A DNA stretch of 7,484 nt. Origin: Planctomycetota bacterium. Its GTDB lineage: Bacteria > Planctomycetota > Phycisphaerae > Sedimentisphaerales > Anaerohalosphaeraceae. Below, piece by piece: positions 6,087 to 7,484 of the stretch. The notes beneath the pieces were generated by a model. That model made no database searches and had not been told where the DNA came from. It saw only the letters and a list, made by a program, of their open reading frames with translations. The translations under genes and the position numbers were made by a program. The stretch spans positions 1 to 7,484 of the forward strand of contig QNBS01000109.1 of NCBI GenBank assembly GCA_003644175.1, in the 5' to 3' direction. The stretch's first letter is position 1; each line of letters opens with the position of its first letter.

Positions 6087-7484
6087 ATGATGCGTTTAGC
6101 GATTCGAATGGCGATTGTTCTGTTGGTCTGCCTGACGGCTTACTGTCGAACGCCGCGTCAGATGGAAAACCTCAACCGTGGGATTGTGGCCGTTAAGCAG
6201 GCCGGCGGGGTGGTTTATGTCGGCTGGCGGCTGTTTGGGACCGATCCCGAAGGGCTTGCCTTCAACCTGTACCGCGTTGCCGGCGGTGGGAGGCCGGTTA
6301 AGGTCAATGAGGAACCTATCGCAGGGGCGACGAACTTTGTGGATCGCGGCGCCGATGTCGGTCAGGTGCTTCAGTATTTTGTTCGGCCTGTGTTGGGGGG
6401 TAAGGAACTGGACGGCTCCAAGCCGGTGCGCGCCTGGGATAAGAATTACCTCGAAATTCCGATCAAGCCGATCCCCGGATACCTGCCCGGCGATGCCTCG
6501 ATCGCCGATCTGGACGGCGACGGTGAATACGAGATCGTTTTGCACCAGACCTCCGGCGGCAAGGACAACTCATTTGCCGGCATTACCGGGACTCCGGTCT
6601 TTGACGCCTATAAGATGGACGGCACGCATATGTGGCGCATCAACCTCGGCGTCAATATCCGCGAAGGCGAGCACTATACGCAGTTTATGGTCTATGACCT
6701 TGACGGCGACGGCGCCGCCGAGATGGCCTGCAAGACCGCCGACGGCACAATGGACGGGACAGGCAAGGTCATCGGCGATAAGAGCAAGGACTGGCGCATA
6801 CACAAAGAAGGCGACCCGACCCACGGGCGTATCCTCGACGGGCCTGAGTATTTCACCATCTTCGACGGCCGGACCGGCAAGGCCTTGAAGACGGTGGACT
6901 ACATACCAAATCGCCGGCCGATTGACGGCTGGGGCGGCATTGGCGGAAATGGCCGCAACGACAGCCACGGCAACCGCTGCGACCGCTTTTTAGCGTGTGT
7001 TGCCTATCTGGACGGCGTGCGCCCGAGCGTTGTGATGTGTCGCGGCGTGTACGGCCGAACAGTGATGGCCGCATGGGACTGGCGCGACGGCAAGCTCACC
7101 AGCCGCTGGGTATTCGACTCCGGCATCAGCTATCCGCCCTTCGATGACGCCTCGCCCTATTCGGGCATGGGCGGCCATTCGCTGTCGGTGGCTGACGTAG
7201 ATGACGACGGAAAAGACGAGATCGTTTACCATGCGATGGTTGTCGATGATAATGGCAAGGGACTCTATTCCACCCGGTGGCGACACGGCGATTCTATGCA
7301 CATCAGCGACATGTACCCCGACCGGCCCGGTCTGGAAGTCTTTACTATCCATGAAAACGAGGACGACACCCCCCGCTTCCGGAGCCCCGGCGCCGCGATG
7401 CGCGATGCGCGCACCGGTAAGCCAATCTGGAAACACAGTCCGGGCATCGACGTCGGCGGCGGAATGGCGGCGGACATCGACCCG
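6087..7484 (+). CDS. Secreted PL11 rhamnogalacturonan lyase (3' truncated by window)
   Basis: Polysaccharide lyase family 11 enzyme, like Bacillus subtilis YesW/YesX, which cleaves the rhamnogalacturonan I backbone of pectin by beta-elimination. 466 codons are visible with no stop; relatives have about 600-620 residues, so roughly 150 are missing. Residues 1-20 form an export signal (MMRLAIRM, then a hydrophobic run to YC). The Cys20 context TAYC is a poor lipobox, so secretion or periplasm is likelier than lipoprotein. A fibronectin-like N-terminal domain (about 25-125) begins RQMENLNRGIVAV. The beta-propeller has Ca-binding DxDxDG loops at 141-146, 204-209 and 370-375, plus HYTQFMVYDLDGDG (196-209), CKTADGTMDGTG (215-226), GLEVF (415-419) and GGGMAADIDP (457-466). 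AAAGG (6075-6079) is 7 bases before the ATG; a second ATG follows at once. YesW versus YesX (endo or exo) cannot be told. Confidence 0.93.
   Translation, partial: MMRLAIRMAIVLLVCLTAYCRTPRQMENLNRGIVAVKQAGGVVYVGWRLFGTDPEGLAFNLYRVAGGGRPVKVNEEPIAGATNFVDRGADVGQVLQYFVRPVLGGKELDGSKPVRAWDKNYLEIPIKPIPGYLPGDASIADLDGDGEYEIVLHQTSGGKDNSFAGITGTPVFDAYKMDGTHMWRINLGVNIREGEHYTQFMVYDLDGDGAAEMACKTADGTMDGTGKVIGDKSKDWRIHKEGDPTHGRILDGPEYFTIFDGRTGKALKTVDYIPNRRPIDGWGGIGGNGRNDSHGNRCDRFLACVAYLDGVRPSVVMCRGVYGRTVMAAWDWRDGKLTSRWVFDSGISYPPFDDASPYSGMGGHSLSVADVDDDGKDEIVYHAMVVDDNGKGLYSTRWRHGDSMHISDMYPDRPGLEVFTIHENEDDTPRFRSPGAAMRDARTGKPIWKHSPGIDVGGGMAADIDP

Noticed and set aside
6178..6888. Plus-strand open frame of 236 codons with Arg/Thr/Pro-rich product
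   Set aside because: Out of frame with the PL11 lyase, which has clear family motifs through the same region; low-complexity shadow.

Overview
The window holds the end-to-end plus-strand run purL - purQ - rpmI - rplT - pheS, followed by the first 466 codons of a secreted polysaccharide lyase that continues past the right edge. No minus-strand gene, tRNA, rRNA or CRISPR array was found. Coding regions are GC-rich and the left 130 bases are strikingly AT-rich. A Planctomycetes-type genome (Phycisphaerae-like) is my best guess. It rests on the purine and ribosomal gene layout, a PL11 pectin lyase, and intergenic repeats of kinds I recall from such genomes. This is an inference from memory, not a search result.

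Layout. 1-164: AT-rich degenerate repeat, then a Shine-Dalgarno and GTG start. 165-3050: purL, with two PurS-like domains fused to its N-terminus. 3035-3131: a near-perfect 15-bp direct repeat bracketing 67 bp at the purL/purQ junction. 3150-3944: purQ. 3945-4199: a structured gap with a 14-bp perfect inverted repeat, inner hairpins and a good sigma70-type promoter for the translation genes. 4200-5859: rpmI, rplT, pheS. 5860-6086: a cluster of palindromes resembling a dispersed intergenic repeat. 6087 to the end: a PL11 rhamnogalacturonan lyase.

How the genes work together. PurL and PurQ form formylglycinamidine ribonucleotide (FGAM) synthase, step 4 of de novo purine synthesis: PurQ makes ammonia from glutamine and PurL uses it. 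PurS, normally a separate small subunit, seems to be built into PurL. bL35 and bL20 are 50S ribosomal proteins. PheS is the catalytic alpha subunit of phenylalanyl-tRNA synthetase. In many bacteria the order is infC-rpmI-rplT-pheS-pheT. Here infC is not upstream (purQ is) and pheT does not follow pheS. The lyase is functionally unrelated and belongs to pectin (rhamnogalacturonan I) breakdown.

No wholly new system is evident. The items most worth following are the structured purQ-rpmI gap with its possible link to the rpmI coding start, the PurS-PurS-PurL fusion, and the apparent small insertion at the purL/purQ junction.
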